From JAKLKS01 sp964370855 (GTDB lineage: Bacteria > Planctomycetota > JAJSAM01 > JAKLKS01): 14,197 nt of DNA. The notes under the pieces are model-generated. The model was not told the DNA's origin. It did no database searches and saw only the letters and a program-made list of their open reading frames with translations. A program made the position numbers and the translations under genes. Of the stretch, positions 7,644-14,197 are shown one piece after another. How positions within the stretch are numbered: position 1 is the stretch's first letter; every line of letters begins with the position of its first letter. Location: NCBI GenBank assembly GCA_964370855.1, contig CAYJMF010000114.1:1-14197 (forward strand), read 5' to 3'.

Positions 7644-7910
7644 ATGGCGCACACGAGTTCGGCTCTCAAGCGGCACCGCCAGAGCGAGAAGCGCAACCTG
7701 CGCAACCGCATCTCCAAGGCGATGGTGAAGACCCTCCTCAAGAGGACGCTCGCGGCCATCGAGGCCGGCGACATCGAGAAGGCGAAGACCGAGTTCCGCC
7801 TCGCCACGCAGCAGCTCGACAAGGCCGCCAAGAACCGCACCATCCACCCCAACGAGGCCTCCCGCAGGAAGTCGCGCCTCGCGCGGAAGATCGCCGCCAT
7901 CAAGAAGTAG
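7644..7910 (+). CDS. rpsT: 30S ribosomal protein S20
   Basis: S20 is a primary 16S rRNA-binding protein of the small ribosomal subunit. The 88-residue lysine/arginine-rich protein matches the family throughout: MAHTSSALKRHRQSEKRNLR at the N-terminus, SKAMVKTLLKRTLAAIEAGD in the middle, and the characteristic ending KAAKNRTIHPNEASRRKSRLARKIAA. Length and start are standard. A purine-rich AAAGGACGGGAAG precedes the ATG. It follows the TPR gene by 33 bases and is followed by the hairpin at 7927-7950. In several bacteria rpsT is monocistronic and autoregulated; nothing visible here tests that. Confidence 0.97.
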   Translation: MAHTSSALKRHRQSEKRNLRNRISKAMVKTLLKRTLAAIEAGDIEKAKTEFRLATQQLDKAAKNRTIHPNEASRRKSRLARKIAAIKK

Positions 7911-7926
7911 CCGGGCGCGATCCGCA

Positions 7927-7950
7927 GGGGGGAGGCGGCGCCCTCCCCCC
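7927..7950. terminator. Bidirectional hairpin between rpsT and the aminotransferase gene
   Basis: A perfect 9-bp stem, GGGGGGAGG (7927-7935) with CCTCCCCCC (7942-7950), has a 6-base loop, CGGCGC. It lies between two convergent stop codons (7910 and 7960), where a shared terminator is expected. Neither side has a T tract, so termination would rely on the GC stem or on Rho. Confidence 0.55.
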
Positions 7951-7959
7951 GCCCCTCCC

Positions 7960-9135
7960 CTACCCCCTCGCCGCGCGGGCGAAGCCCGCAAGGGCCCCCT
8001 CGATCTCCCGGTCCGTGACGCAGTAGGAGATCCGGAAGTGGCCCGGGGTCCCGAAGCCGCTCCCGGGGACCACGAGGATGTGCTCCTCCAGCAGGCGGCC
8101 GACGAAGGCGACGTCGTCCCCCCCGGGGGCCTTCGGGAAGACGTAGAAGGCGCCGCCGGGCCGCACCACCTCGTAGCCCGCCTTCTCCAGCGTCGCGCAG
8201 ATGAGGGAGCGCTTGGCCTCGTAGATGCCCGGATCCACGGTCCGCCCCTGGAGCCGCGCCACGGCCCTCTGCTGCAGGGCCGGCGCGTTGACGAATCCGA
8301 GGACCCGGTTGGCGAAGGTGAAGGCCGCCGAGAGGGCCGGCCCGTCGGGGCAGGAGGGGCCGATGGCGACCACCCCGATGCGCTCCCCGGGAAGGGCCAG
8401 GTCCTTGGAGTGGGAGGTCACGAGGATGGACGCCTCGTAGGCGCGGAAGACGCTCGCCGGCTTCCTCCCGTCGAACAGGATCCGCCGGTAGGGCTCGTCG
8501 GAGACGAGGTGGATGGGGCGCCCCGTGCGCGCCGAGGCCTTCCGGAGGGTCTCCCCCAGCGCGTCCAGGGTGTCCTGCCCGTAGACCGCTCCCGTGGGGT
8601 TGTTGGGGGAGTTGATGATCACGGCGGCGGTCCGGGGGCCGCAGGCCGCGTCCACGGCGGCGAGGTCCGGCAGGAAGCCCGGCCCCGCGGGGACGGCCAC
8701 CATGCGCCCGCCGTGGTTGTCGATGTAGAACCGGTACTCGGGAAAGTAGGGGGCGATCACGATGACCTCGTCCCCCGCGTCGAGGATCGACTTGAGGACC
8801 ACGTTGAGGCCCCCTCCCGCCCCGACGCACATGAGGAGCCGGTCCTCGGTGAAGGGCACCCCGTAGTCCCCGGTGAGGAACTCCGCCACGACGCGCCGCA
8901 CGGCGGGATAGCCGGCGTTGGGCATGTAGCGGTGCATCCCCGGGGCCGGGTCGTCGAGGACCTCCCGGAAGGCCTTCATCACGTCCGGGGGCGGCTCCAG
9001 GACCGGGTTGCCGAGGGAGAAGTCGAAGACGTTCTCCGGCCCGAGCCGGGCCTTGAGGCGCGCCCCCTCCTCGAACATCCTCCGGATCCAGGAGGAGTCC
9101 TTCATGAGCTCGGACACGCGGCGGGACACGGGCAT
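7960..9135 (-). CDS. Pyridoxal-phosphate-dependent aminotransferase, class I/II
   Basis: This 391-residue fold-type I aminotransferase is complete. It carries YMPNAGYPAVR (70-80, substrate loop), NSPNNPTG (175-182, with the PLP-contacting Asn 179), SDEPY (212-216, with D213 pairing to the pyridine nitrogen), SHSKDLALPGERIG (241-254, with K244 the Schiff-base lysine) and HFRISYC (366-372, with R368 binding the substrate carboxylate). The N-terminus (SSWIRRMFEEGARLK, FDFSLGNPVLEPP) matches a COG0436 subfamily often labelled only 'PLP-dependent aminotransferase' or aspartate aminotransferase; the amino donor cannot be fixed from sequence. The ATG at 9135 has GAGG about 8 bases upstream. The first 30 bases of leader separate it from the inverted-repeat element, which would therefore be part of its 5' untranslated region if transcription begins upstream of 9260. 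Confidence 0.95.
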   Translation of the reverse strand: MPVSRRVSELMKDSSWIRRMFEEGARLKARLGPENVFDFSLGNPVLEPPPDVMKAFREVLDDPAPGMHRYMPNAGYPAVRRVVAEFLTGDYGVPFTEDRLLMCVGAGGGLNVVLKSILDAGDEVIVIAPYFPEYRFYIDNHGGRMVAVPAGPGFLPDLAAVDAACGPRTAAVIINSPNNPTGAVYGQDTLDALGETLRKASARTGRPIHLVSDEPYRRILFDGRKPASVFRAYEASILVTSHSKDLALPGERIGVVAIGPSCPDGPALSAAFTFANRVLGFVNAPALQQRAVARLQGRTVDPGIYEAKRSLICATLEKAGYEVVRPGGAFYVFPKAPGGDDVAFVGRLLEEHILVVPGSGFGTPGHFRISYCVTDREIEGALAGFARAARG

Positions 9136-9164
9136 GGCGGCACCTCGAAGAGGCGGGGAGAGGC

Positions 9165-9260
9165 GGGGACGTTTCTAACTAAGTAACTAACTCCGGCGCC
9201 TCCCCCTCGGAAGTCCGAGGGAAGGGTGACGGAGTTAGTTACTTAGTTAGGAACGTCCCC
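9165..9260. repeat. 96-nt palindromic element with 30-nt arms (REP/MITE-like)
   Basis: The left arm 9165-9194 and right arm 9231-9260 are inverted copies over 30 bases with one difference (T9174 opposite G9251, a G-U pair in RNA). Weaker pairing can extend the stem outward to about 9157/9268. The loop (9195-9230) holds its own 7-bp hairpin, CCCTCGG-AAGT-CCGAGGG (9204-9221). The arms contain CTAACTAAGTAACTAAC, far richer in A+T than the surrounding DNA, with TAA stops in all three frames. GGGGACG ends the element, and AGGCGGGGACG recurs inverted at 9161-9171 and 9270-9280. It sits between two minus-strand genes, 28 bases past the stop of one and 29 before the start of the next. It could act as a hairpin terminator, but its composition suggests a mobile short repeat. 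Confidence 0.75.
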
Positions 9261-9288
9261 GTCTTTTCGCGTCCCCGCCTTTACGCCG

Positions 9289-10842
9289 CTACTTGGTCCC
9301 GAACACGCGGGCGTAGCGGTAGTAGACCTCGAGGCACAGCACGTTGCAGGAGGTCGAGTAGACGCGGCCGCCCTCGGGGCCCCAGGGGTCGAGCGGGTCC
9401 CAGGAGCCGTAGCGGTCGTCGCTCTTGTCCATGCGCTGGCTGTCGATGATGGCCTTCTTCATGGACTCGTTCCACTTCGCCCAGTGCTGGTTGCCCACCT
9501 GGAACATGGCCAGGGTGCCGTAGTACCAGTAGTAGAAGTCGATGGTGCCGCCCGCCTCGTCCCAGACCGGAAGGGTCTTGAGGCAGAGGTCGGCGCCCTT
9601 CTTCACGTACTCGTCCTCCTTGGTCGCACCGCAGAAGATGCGGGTCAGGATGGCGACCGCCGTGAGGGACTCGGACTTGTCCGCGGGGAACTTGTCCATG
9701 AGCTCCTGGGGGCGTGCCGGGCCGTTGCCGCGGGCGGTGTAGCCGGCGCGGCCGTACTCGGGCTCCGTCACCTTGTCGAGCCAGGCCTTGGCGCCCTCGA
9801 ATGCACCCGGGTCCACGTCGAGGCCGGCGCCGACGGCGGACTTGAGGGCCATCACCATCCAGCCCGTGACCGAGGTGTCGTTGTCCTGCGGCTTCACCCC
9901 GTAGCGCCACGCGAGGTAGGGGTTCTGGCACTGGATGACGAAGTTGATGCCGTTCTGCGCCGTCGCCTTGAAGAGCGGGGACTGGGTCAGGCCGTAGGCC
10001 TCCGCCATGGCGAGCGCGGCGATGGCGTGGTTGTAGGTGAAGTGGTTGCTCGTGCGGGGGCCGAAGCAGCCCTCGGCGTCCTGGATGCCCTTCAGGTACT
10101 TGAGGCCGTTGCGGACCACGTGGCCGTAGCGCGGGGTCTTGTGGGTCTCGCCGTAGCCGAGGAAGGCGAGCAGCGCGAGGCCGGAGTTGCCCGGGTCGTA
10201 GAGGGGGCCGCCGGGGCCGCCGCACTTGTTCTTCTTGCACATCGACTCGAACTGGTCGGTGTCCCAGTAGCCGCCCGGGGACTGGTGGTTCTTCAGCCAC
10301 TCGAGGCCCGCCTCCGTCGCGCCCTCGGTCCCGGCGCCGCCCTCCATCTTGAGGTTGCGGTGGCCGCCGCGGCGCCCGCCGAACATGCCGCCGGCGCCGC
10401 CGCCGATGCCGATGTCCGCGTTCTGGCCGGCGCCCTCGAAGGGGGCGTCGGAGTTGAAGCGGGGGTCGCCGAGGTTCTCCTGCACTTCCTGGGCCTCGGT
10501 CTCGGCCTCGTTGTCGACCTTGGACTCGTCGAGCACGGGCTGCTCGATGACCTTCTCCTGCTCGTCGATGGGCTTGGTCTCGAGCACGTCGGGCTCGATC
10601 TCCTCCTCCATGTCGACGACGTCCTGGGCCATGCTCATGTTCATGTCCGCGAGGGCGTTGAGGTCGCCGGAGTTGTCCCCGATGAGGACGGAGATGATGA
10701 ACCCGAGGATGATGTGGAACGCGATGGACGCCAGCCACCAGGGGGTCTGCTTGAGGGAGTCGTAGAGGACCTCGTTGAAGTCCCCCTGGTGCGCGGCGAG
10801 GCCGCGCTCCTTCATGGAGAGGATCTCGTACTGATGGGGCAT
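9289..10842 (-). CDS. Membrane-anchored prenyltransferase/squalene-oxidase repeat protein (paralogue B)
   Basis: The 517-residue protein has a cytoplasmic N-terminus (1-33), one transmembrane helix beginning PWWLAS (34-39) and running to about 55, and a strongly acidic linker (60-120). A Gly-rich segment (139-160) follows, then a domain of alpha-hairpin repeats (about 175-517) of the squalene-cyclase/prenyltransferase type. Repeat hallmarks are GLEWLKNHQSPGGYWD (179-194), GLKYLKGIQDAEGCFG (246-261), GINFVIQCQN (298-307) and SVTGWMVMALKSA (324-336). The N-in anchor and charged linker resemble TonB, so the domain should lie in the periplasm. QDNDTS (319-324) is not a complete DxDD cyclase motif, so enzymatic cyclisation is unlikely. 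Conserved CKKNKC (202-207) and other cysteines could bond or bind metal. The ATG at 10842 has AGGAGG 7 bases upstream. It has its own promoter (10933-10961). Function is unknown. Confidence 0.85.
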   Translation of the reverse strand: MPHQYEILSMKERGLAAHQGDFNEVLYDSLKQTPWWLASIAFHIILGFIISVLIGDNSGDLNALADMNMSMAQDVVDMEEEIEPDVLETKPIDEQEKVIEQPVLDESKVDNEAETEAQEVQENLGDPRFNSDAPFEGAGQNADIGIGGGAGGMFGGRRGGHRNLKMEGGAGTEGATEAGLEWLKNHQSPGGYWDTDQFESMCKKNKCGGPGGPLYDPGNSGLALLAFLGYGETHKTPRYGHVVRNGLKYLKGIQDAEGCFGPRTSNHFTYNHAIAALAMAEAYGLTQSPLFKATAQNGINFVIQCQNPYLAWRYGVKPQDNDTSVTGWMVMALKSAVGAGLDVDPGAFEGAKAWLDKVTEPEYGRAGYTARGNGPARPQELMDKFPADKSESLTAVAILTRIFCGATKEDEYVKKGADLCLKTLPVWDEAGGTIDFYYWYYGTLAMFQVGNQHWAKWNESMKKAIIDSQRMDKSDDRYGSWDPLDPWGPEGGRVYSTSCNVLCLEVYYRYARVFGTK

Positions 10843-10932
10843 GTCGGCCTCCTGTACGGCTTCGACGGGCTTCGTCGCCGGTGGCGCCGCGGCCTGACCG
10901 CGGTCGCACGGGTTTCCGCCCGGATCGAACCC

Positions 10933-10961
10933 ATCCTAAGGCGGTTCCGCGTCCCTATCAA
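10933..10961 (-). promoter_or_regulatory. Sigma70-type promoter for paralogue B
   Basis: On the minus strand TTGATA (10961-10956) and TAGGAT (10938-10933) are separated by exactly 17 bases, the best promoter match in the window. Transcription would start near 10926, leaving a leader of about 85 bases before the ATG at 10842. With the two hairpins at 11034-11102 upstream, this suggests that the gene is transcribed separately from its tandem paralogue. Confidence 0.6.
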
Positions 10962-11033
10962 CGGAAACCGGCCCCCGGGGTTCGCGGGATTCGGGATTTT
11001 CCAGTGCCCCCCCCGCGGCCCCCACAGGAATCA

Positions 11034-11062
11034 CACAACCCGCTGCCGTCCAGCGGGTTGTG
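11034..11062 (-). terminator. Second of two hairpins after paralogue A
   Basis: A perfect 12-bp stem, CACAACCCGCTG (11034-11045) with CAGCGGGTTGTG (11051-11062), has a 5-base loop. It lies 49 bases beyond the stop of paralogue A and upstream of the paralogue B promoter. No T tract follows on the minus strand, so it could be a Rho-dependent barrier, an mRNA 3'-end protector or a binding site rather than a classical terminator. Confidence 0.5.
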
Positions 11063-11068
11063 GCGCAT

Positions 11069-11102
11069 CCCCCGGTCCCGGGACGGGGCCCGGGACCGGG
11101 GG
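11069..11102 (-). terminator. Perfect 14-bp GC hairpin directly after paralogue A
   Basis: The stem CCCCCGGTCCCGGG (11069-11082) pairs perfectly with 11089-11102 around the loop ACGGGG. It begins 8 bases after the stop codon at 11111, the normal place for a terminator of a minus-strand gene. It lacks a U tract, as seen in many GC-rich bacteria. Six bases separate it from the second hairpin. Confidence 0.6.
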
Positions 11103-11110
11103 CTCCGGGG

Positions 11111-12664
11111 CTACTTCGCCCCGAACACGTTGGGGTAGCGGTAGTAGACCTGGAGGTCCATGGTGTTGAGGGCCGTGCTGTACACCCGTCCGCCCTCGGG
11201 CCCCCACGGATCCACCGGGTCCCAGGAGCCGAGGCGGCAGTCCGTCGGGTCCCTCCGCTGGGTGTCGACGATGGCCGGGACCATGGCCTTCTTCCACGCC
11301 TCCCAGTGCTTTCCCCCGACCTGGAACATGGCCAGGGAGCCGTAGTACCAGTAGTAGAGGTCGATGGTGCCGCCGGCCTCGTCCCACGAGGGGAGGTTCT
11401 TCAGGCAGAGGTCCGCCCCCTTCCTCACGTACTCGTCGGTGGTCTCGGCGCCGCAGAAGACCCGCACGAGGACCGCCACCGCCGTCAGGGACTCGGACCG
11501 ATCCGCGGGGAACCGGTCCATCAGCTCCTGCGGGCGGGCCGGGCCGTTGCCTCGGGCGGTGTAGCCGGCGCGGCCGTACTCCGGCTCCGTCACCTTGTCG
11601 AGCCAGGCCTTCGCGCCCTCGAAGGAGCCCGGGTCCACATCGAGCCCCGCCCCCTTCGCGGACTTCAGCGCCATCACCATCCACCCCGTGACGGAGGTGT
11701 CGTTGTCCTGGGGCTTCACGCCGTAGCGCCAGGCGAGGTAGGGGTTCTGGCACTGGGAGATGAAGTCGATGCCGTTCTGCGCGCGGGCCTTGAAGAGGGG
11801 CGACTGGGTGAGCCCGTAGGCCTCGGCCATGGCCAGGGCGGCGATGGCGTGGTTGTAGGTGAAGTGGTTGCTGGTGCGGGGCCCGAAGCAGCCCTCGGCG
11901 TCCTGGACGGACATGAGGTACTTGAGGCCGGCGCGGACCACGGTGCCGTGCTTCGTCGACTTGTGGGTCTCGCCGGCGCCGAGGAAGGCGAGAAGCGAGA
12001 GCCCCGTGAGCCCCGGGTCGTAGAGCGGGCCGCCGGGGCCGCCGCAGCGGTTCCCCTTGCACATCGACTCGAAGCCGTCCCCGTCCCAGGAGCCGTCCCG
12101 CGACTGGTGGGCGCGGAGCCAGCGGAGGCCGGAGTGCATGACGTCGTCACCGGCGTCCCCGAACATCCGGAGGTTCCTCGTGCGCCCGCCCCCGGGCCGG
12201 TTGCCGAACATGCCCCCGCGATCCCCCCCCACCCCGATGCCGGTGTTCTCCCCCAGCCCCTCCATGTCCACGTCCGACTGGAACCGGGGATCGCCGAGCT
12301 TCGTGGAGGGATCCTCCGGGGGGTCCTCCACGGGGTTGTCGGGGAGGTTCTCCTCCACGAGCATGTCGAAGACCTTCTCCGGCTGGTCCAGGGGAGGGAT
12401 GGGATCCACCTCCGGCGGGATCTCCGGCTCCTCGAGGTCCATCGGGGCCTCCGAGTTCGAGATCTGGAAGCCGTCCGCCTTCGCCGGCGGCGCCGCGCCC
12501 TCGCCGACGAGGAGGGTGAGGGCGAGGAAGAGGACCCCGTGGGCGCCCGCCGACGCGAGCCACCAGGGGGCCGCCTTCAGGGTCCCGTAGAGCGCCTCGT
12601 CGAAGCTCACGCTCTCGTGCTTCCCCCGCATCGCGGACATGGAGCGGATCTCGTAGTGGTCCAT
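11111..12664 (-). CDS. Membrane-anchored prenyltransferase/squalene-oxidase repeat protein (paralogue A)
   Basis: The start is taken at ATG 12664 (MDHYEIRSM), with GGAGG 5 bases upstream and a small CCGGC-GAA-GCCGG hairpin just before it. The upstream in-frame ATG at 12730 adds 22 unlike residues. This start gives exactly 517 residues, like paralogue B, and both share YEIxSM. The order of parts is the same: cytoplasmic segment, helix beginning PWWLAS (33-38) and ending about 54, acidic Pro-rich linker (77-120, PEIPPEVDPIPPLDQPEKVF), Gly-rich LGDPRF...GGMFG segment (123-154), and repeat domain (175-517). From about residue 175 on, the two proteins align without gaps and are mostly identical, including uninterrupted identity at 254-293 and 348-383. 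CKGNRC (202-207) is conserved. The gene follows the SurA-like lipoprotein gene by 117 bases with no promoter seen between, so it may share its transcript. Role is unknown, presumably periplasmic. Confidence 0.85.
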   Translation of the reverse strand: MDHYEIRSMSAMRGKHESVSFDEALYGTLKAAPWWLASAGAHGVLFLALTLLVGEGAAPPAKADGFQISNSEAPMDLEEPEIPPEVDPIPPLDQPEKVFDMLVEENLPDNPVEDPPEDPSTKLGDPRFQSDVDMEGLGENTGIGVGGDRGGMFGNRPGGGRTRNLRMFGDAGDDVMHSGLRWLRAHQSRDGSWDGDGFESMCKGNRCGGPGGPLYDPGLTGLSLLAFLGAGETHKSTKHGTVVRAGLKYLMSVQDAEGCFGPRTSNHFTYNHAIAALAMAEAYGLTQSPLFKARAQNGIDFISQCQNPYLAWRYGVKPQDNDTSVTGWMVMALKSAKGAGLDVDPGSFEGAKAWLDKVTEPEYGRAGYTARGNGPARPQELMDRFPADRSESLTAVAVLVRVFCGAETTDEYVRKGADLCLKNLPSWDEAGGTIDLYYWYYGSLAMFQVGGKHWEAWKKAMVPAIVDTQRRDPTDCRLGSWDPVDPWGPEGGRVYSTALNTMDLQVYYRYPNVFGAK

Positions 12665-12781
12665 GGTCTCCTCCCCGGCTTCGCCGGTCCTGCCCCCGCT
12701 TCCTTCGCGTCGGCGGCGGGCACCGGTCATGAACGGACGGGGGGCGCCGGGGTTCGCGGCGGAGGGGCGCGACGGGGGGAA

Positions 12782-14011
12782 TCAGCGCGCGGCGCGGGCG
12801 AGGGTCGTGCCCTCGAGGTCCTCGCGGAGCCTCCGGTTGTTGGCCCGGAGCTGGCCGAGGAGGAGCTGCTTCAGGTCGGCGGGCGTCACGGAGCCCCCCT
12901 CGAGGAGGCCGATCAGGACCTCGTTCCATGCGACGGTCTTCTTGAGGTCGAGGAGGTGCTCGCGCACCCGGGGCGCCCACTCCTCGATGGGCTGGGAGCG
13001 GGCCGGCTCGAACCGCTCCATGTACACGAGGACGAGCCCCGCGGGGTTGCGGAACCGCGGCGAGACGTCGCCGTCCTTCCGGCCCTCGCGGAAGGCCCAC
13101 GAGCGGTACTCCTCGCGGAGCGGGTCCCCGGCGAGGAAGGGGCCGGCGAGGCCGCCGCGGGAGGCCTCGGGCCCCTCGGAGATCTCGCGGGCGAGGTCGG
13201 CGAAGGGGGTCCCGTCGTGGAGGCGCTCCTCGGCGGCGTCCATTGCCTTCGCGCACCGATCCCAGGCCGCCGACTCCGGGGATCCGGCCTCCCGGTAGGA
13301 GTCCACCCGGAGGTCGAGGAAGCGAAGCGTGGCGGAGGGCGGGCTCTCGATGCCGAACTCCGCGCGGTGGGCCTCGCCGAAGGCGCGGATCTCCCCGGGG
13401 CGGACGAAGAAGTCCACGGCGGGCCGGTAGCGCTCCTCGTCGTAGAACTGGTCCGGGAACTGGCCCGTGAAGTAGAAGAGCGCGCGCTGGTAGAGGACGT
13501 CCTCCCGGGTGCGGTCGTCCCACTCGCGCCGGGTCATGGCGAGATCGCGGATGGTCTGCTCCAGGGTCGTCCCCGCCTCGGCGGCCTTCTTCTCCGCCCG
13601 CTCCGTCTCCCGCTCGAGGTCCTCGTCGGAGCTGGCGAAGCCGATGCGCTTCGCCTCCTCGACGACGAGGCGGCGGATGACGAGGTCGCGCACGCGGGCG
13701 GCGACGTAGGCCGCCAGCTCGTCGCGTTGGTTGAGGCCCTGGTCATAGGCGGGGCCCATGGCGTGGCGGACCTCGCGCAGGGTGATGATCTTCCCGTTCA
13801 CGCGGGCCAGGACGCGGGCGTCGTCGAGCCACGGGTCCACGGGCGCCGAGGTCCCCCCGCCCGCCGCGTCGGGGCGGGCCTCCACGGCGGCGCCCCGGGA
13901 GCGGGCCGCCGCGGCCCCCTCGAGCTCCGGCGGCGATTTGCATCCCGCCGCCGCGGCGGCGAGGGCGGCGGCGAGGAGGGCGGCGGGGATCCGGCGGAGG
14001 GGGGGGATCAT
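12782..14011 (-). CDS. SurA/PrsA-like peptidyl-prolyl isomerase lipoprotein
   Basis: The ATG at 14011 gives 409 residues starting with a basic-hydrophobic signal peptide and the lipobox AAGC, with Cys24 as the lipidation site; the upstream start at 14110 would bury this signal. No Shine-Dalgarno is evident. After a Gly/Ala linker, residues about 65-200 match a SurA_N/SurA-type chaperone core (VLARVNGKIITLREVR, then LVIRRLVVEEAKRIGFASSDED). Residues about 224-335 match a parvulin rotamase domain (GTPFADLAREISEGPEASRG, then GDVSPRFRNPAGLVLVYMER). The usual opening histidine strand is replaced by ATLRFLDL, so isomerase activity may be weak or absent and the chaperone role dominant. Such proteins assist folding of outer-membrane or secreted proteins in the periplasm. 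It lies directly upstream of the tandem membrane-anchored proteins on the same strand, which could be its clients. Confidence 0.87.
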   Translation of the reverse strand: MIPPLRRIPAALLAAALAAAAAGCKSPPELEGAAAARSRGAAVEARPDAAGGGTSAPVDPWLDDARVLARVNGKIITLREVRHAMGPAYDQGLNQRDELAAYVAARVRDLVIRRLVVEEAKRIGFASSDEDLERETERAEKKAAEAGTTLEQTIRDLAMTRREWDDRTREDVLYQRALFYFTGQFPDQFYDEERYRPAVDFFVRPGEIRAFGEAHRAEFGIESPPSATLRFLDLRVDSYREAGSPESAAWDRCAKAMDAAEERLHDGTPFADLAREISEGPEASRGGLAGPFLAGDPLREEYRSWAFREGRKDGDVSPRFRNPAGLVLVYMERFEPARSQPIEEWAPRVREHLLDLKKTVAWNEVLIGLLEGGSVTPADLKQLLLGQLRANNRRLREDLEGTTLARAAR

Positions 14012-14197
14012 GATCAGGGGGACACTACCGCCGCCGTCCCCCGCGGGGGAACGAATTGGCCCGGGCTCGGGGAGGCGGCTCCTCGCTGGATCGCGGGGGA
14101 CGGCGTACACCGTTCGTGCCTTGAACCACCGGAACCCCGGATGGTGCCCGCCGTCCCCTCCTCCCCCGGGTACCGAACCCGCTCCCCCGCACCTGGA

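Noticed and set aside
5666..8026. 786-codon open frame on the plus strand across def, the TPR gene and rpsT
   Set aside because: The protein is dominated by Arg, Pro and Gly, with no domain. It is the out-of-frame shadow of real genes, which high GC keeps free of stop codons.
9165..9260. Large palindrome as a riboswitch in the aminotransferase leader
   Set aside because: Nearly perfect arms with a simple loop hairpin have no conserved aptamer-like junction; a repeat element or terminator explains it better.
9868..9885. QDNDTS in the repeat proteins as a DxDD class II terpene cyclase catalytic motif
   Set aside because: The fourth acidic residue is missing (D-N-D-T), and the proteins carry a membrane anchor and a shorter domain than squalene-hopene cyclases.
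12147..13523. 458-codon open frame on the minus strand overlapping the SurA-like and paralogue A genes
   Set aside because: It is a +1/-1 frame shadow rich in Arg, Pro and Gly; both genes it overlaps have clear family motifs in their own frames.
14012..14197. Promoter or partial gene upstream of the SurA-like lipoprotein gene
   Set aside because: I found no -35/-10 pair with proper spacing and no credible coding stretch; the N-terminal extension to 14110 lacks any homology-like feature.

Overview
The window is a very GC-rich chromosomal segment (more than two thirds G+C by eye, with codon third positions nearly all G or C) carrying ten protein genes and one tRNA. Several features point to a planctomycete-type bacterium: two membrane-anchored squalene-cyclase-fold repeat proteins, a secreted protein with a hydrolase-like fold and a beta-rich tail, a TPR protein with a 'YEVDISYQDVA' ending, and FHA signalling proteins. 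This assignment is an inference from gene style; no marker gene was searched. The first 50 bases are a pure C run that looks like a contig-end artefact.

Left part (51-4491). An FHA protein (+) converges on an NAD-dependent sugar-nucleotide epimerase/dehydratase (-). Next come a complete tRNA-Phe(GAA) with encoded CCA and a 741-residue secreted multidomain protein (+), made of a degenerate alpha/beta-hydrolase-like region, an AEKAA coiled segment, proline linkers and a thioredoxin-like end without CxxC. It converges on an unrecognised 92-residue gene.

Middle part (4213-9135). A minus-strand cluster reads def (peptide deformylase) -> ribF (FAD synthetase/riboflavin kinase) -> 92-residue gene. 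It is driven by a credible sigma70-type promoter in the divergent region shared with a plus-strand TPR protein, which is followed closely by rpsT (ribosomal protein S20). rpsT converges on a PLP-dependent aminotransferase gene across a shared hairpin terminator.

Right part (9136-14011). All genes are on the minus strand. A SurA/PrsA-type chaperone lipoprotein is followed by two tandem paralogues, each exactly 517 residues. Each has a short cytoplasmic N-terminus, one TonB-like transmembrane helix, an acidic linker and a squalene-cyclase-like repeat domain. The two C-terminal domains are nearly identical and the N-terminal thirds have diverged. Two perfect GC-rich hairpins follow the first paralogue, and the second has its own clear promoter (TTGATA-N17-TAGGAT). 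Between the second paralogue and the aminotransferase lies a 96-nt element with 30-nt inverted repeats whose A+T-rich core contrasts sharply with its surroundings, probably a REP/MITE-like repeat.

Most of the window is ordinary housekeeping and envelope content. The parts most worth follow-up are the tandem envelope-anchored paralogues beside a periplasmic chaperone, the palindromic element, and the secreted multidomain protein. The 86 bases after 14111 and the remaining short intergenic stretches show no gene I can support.
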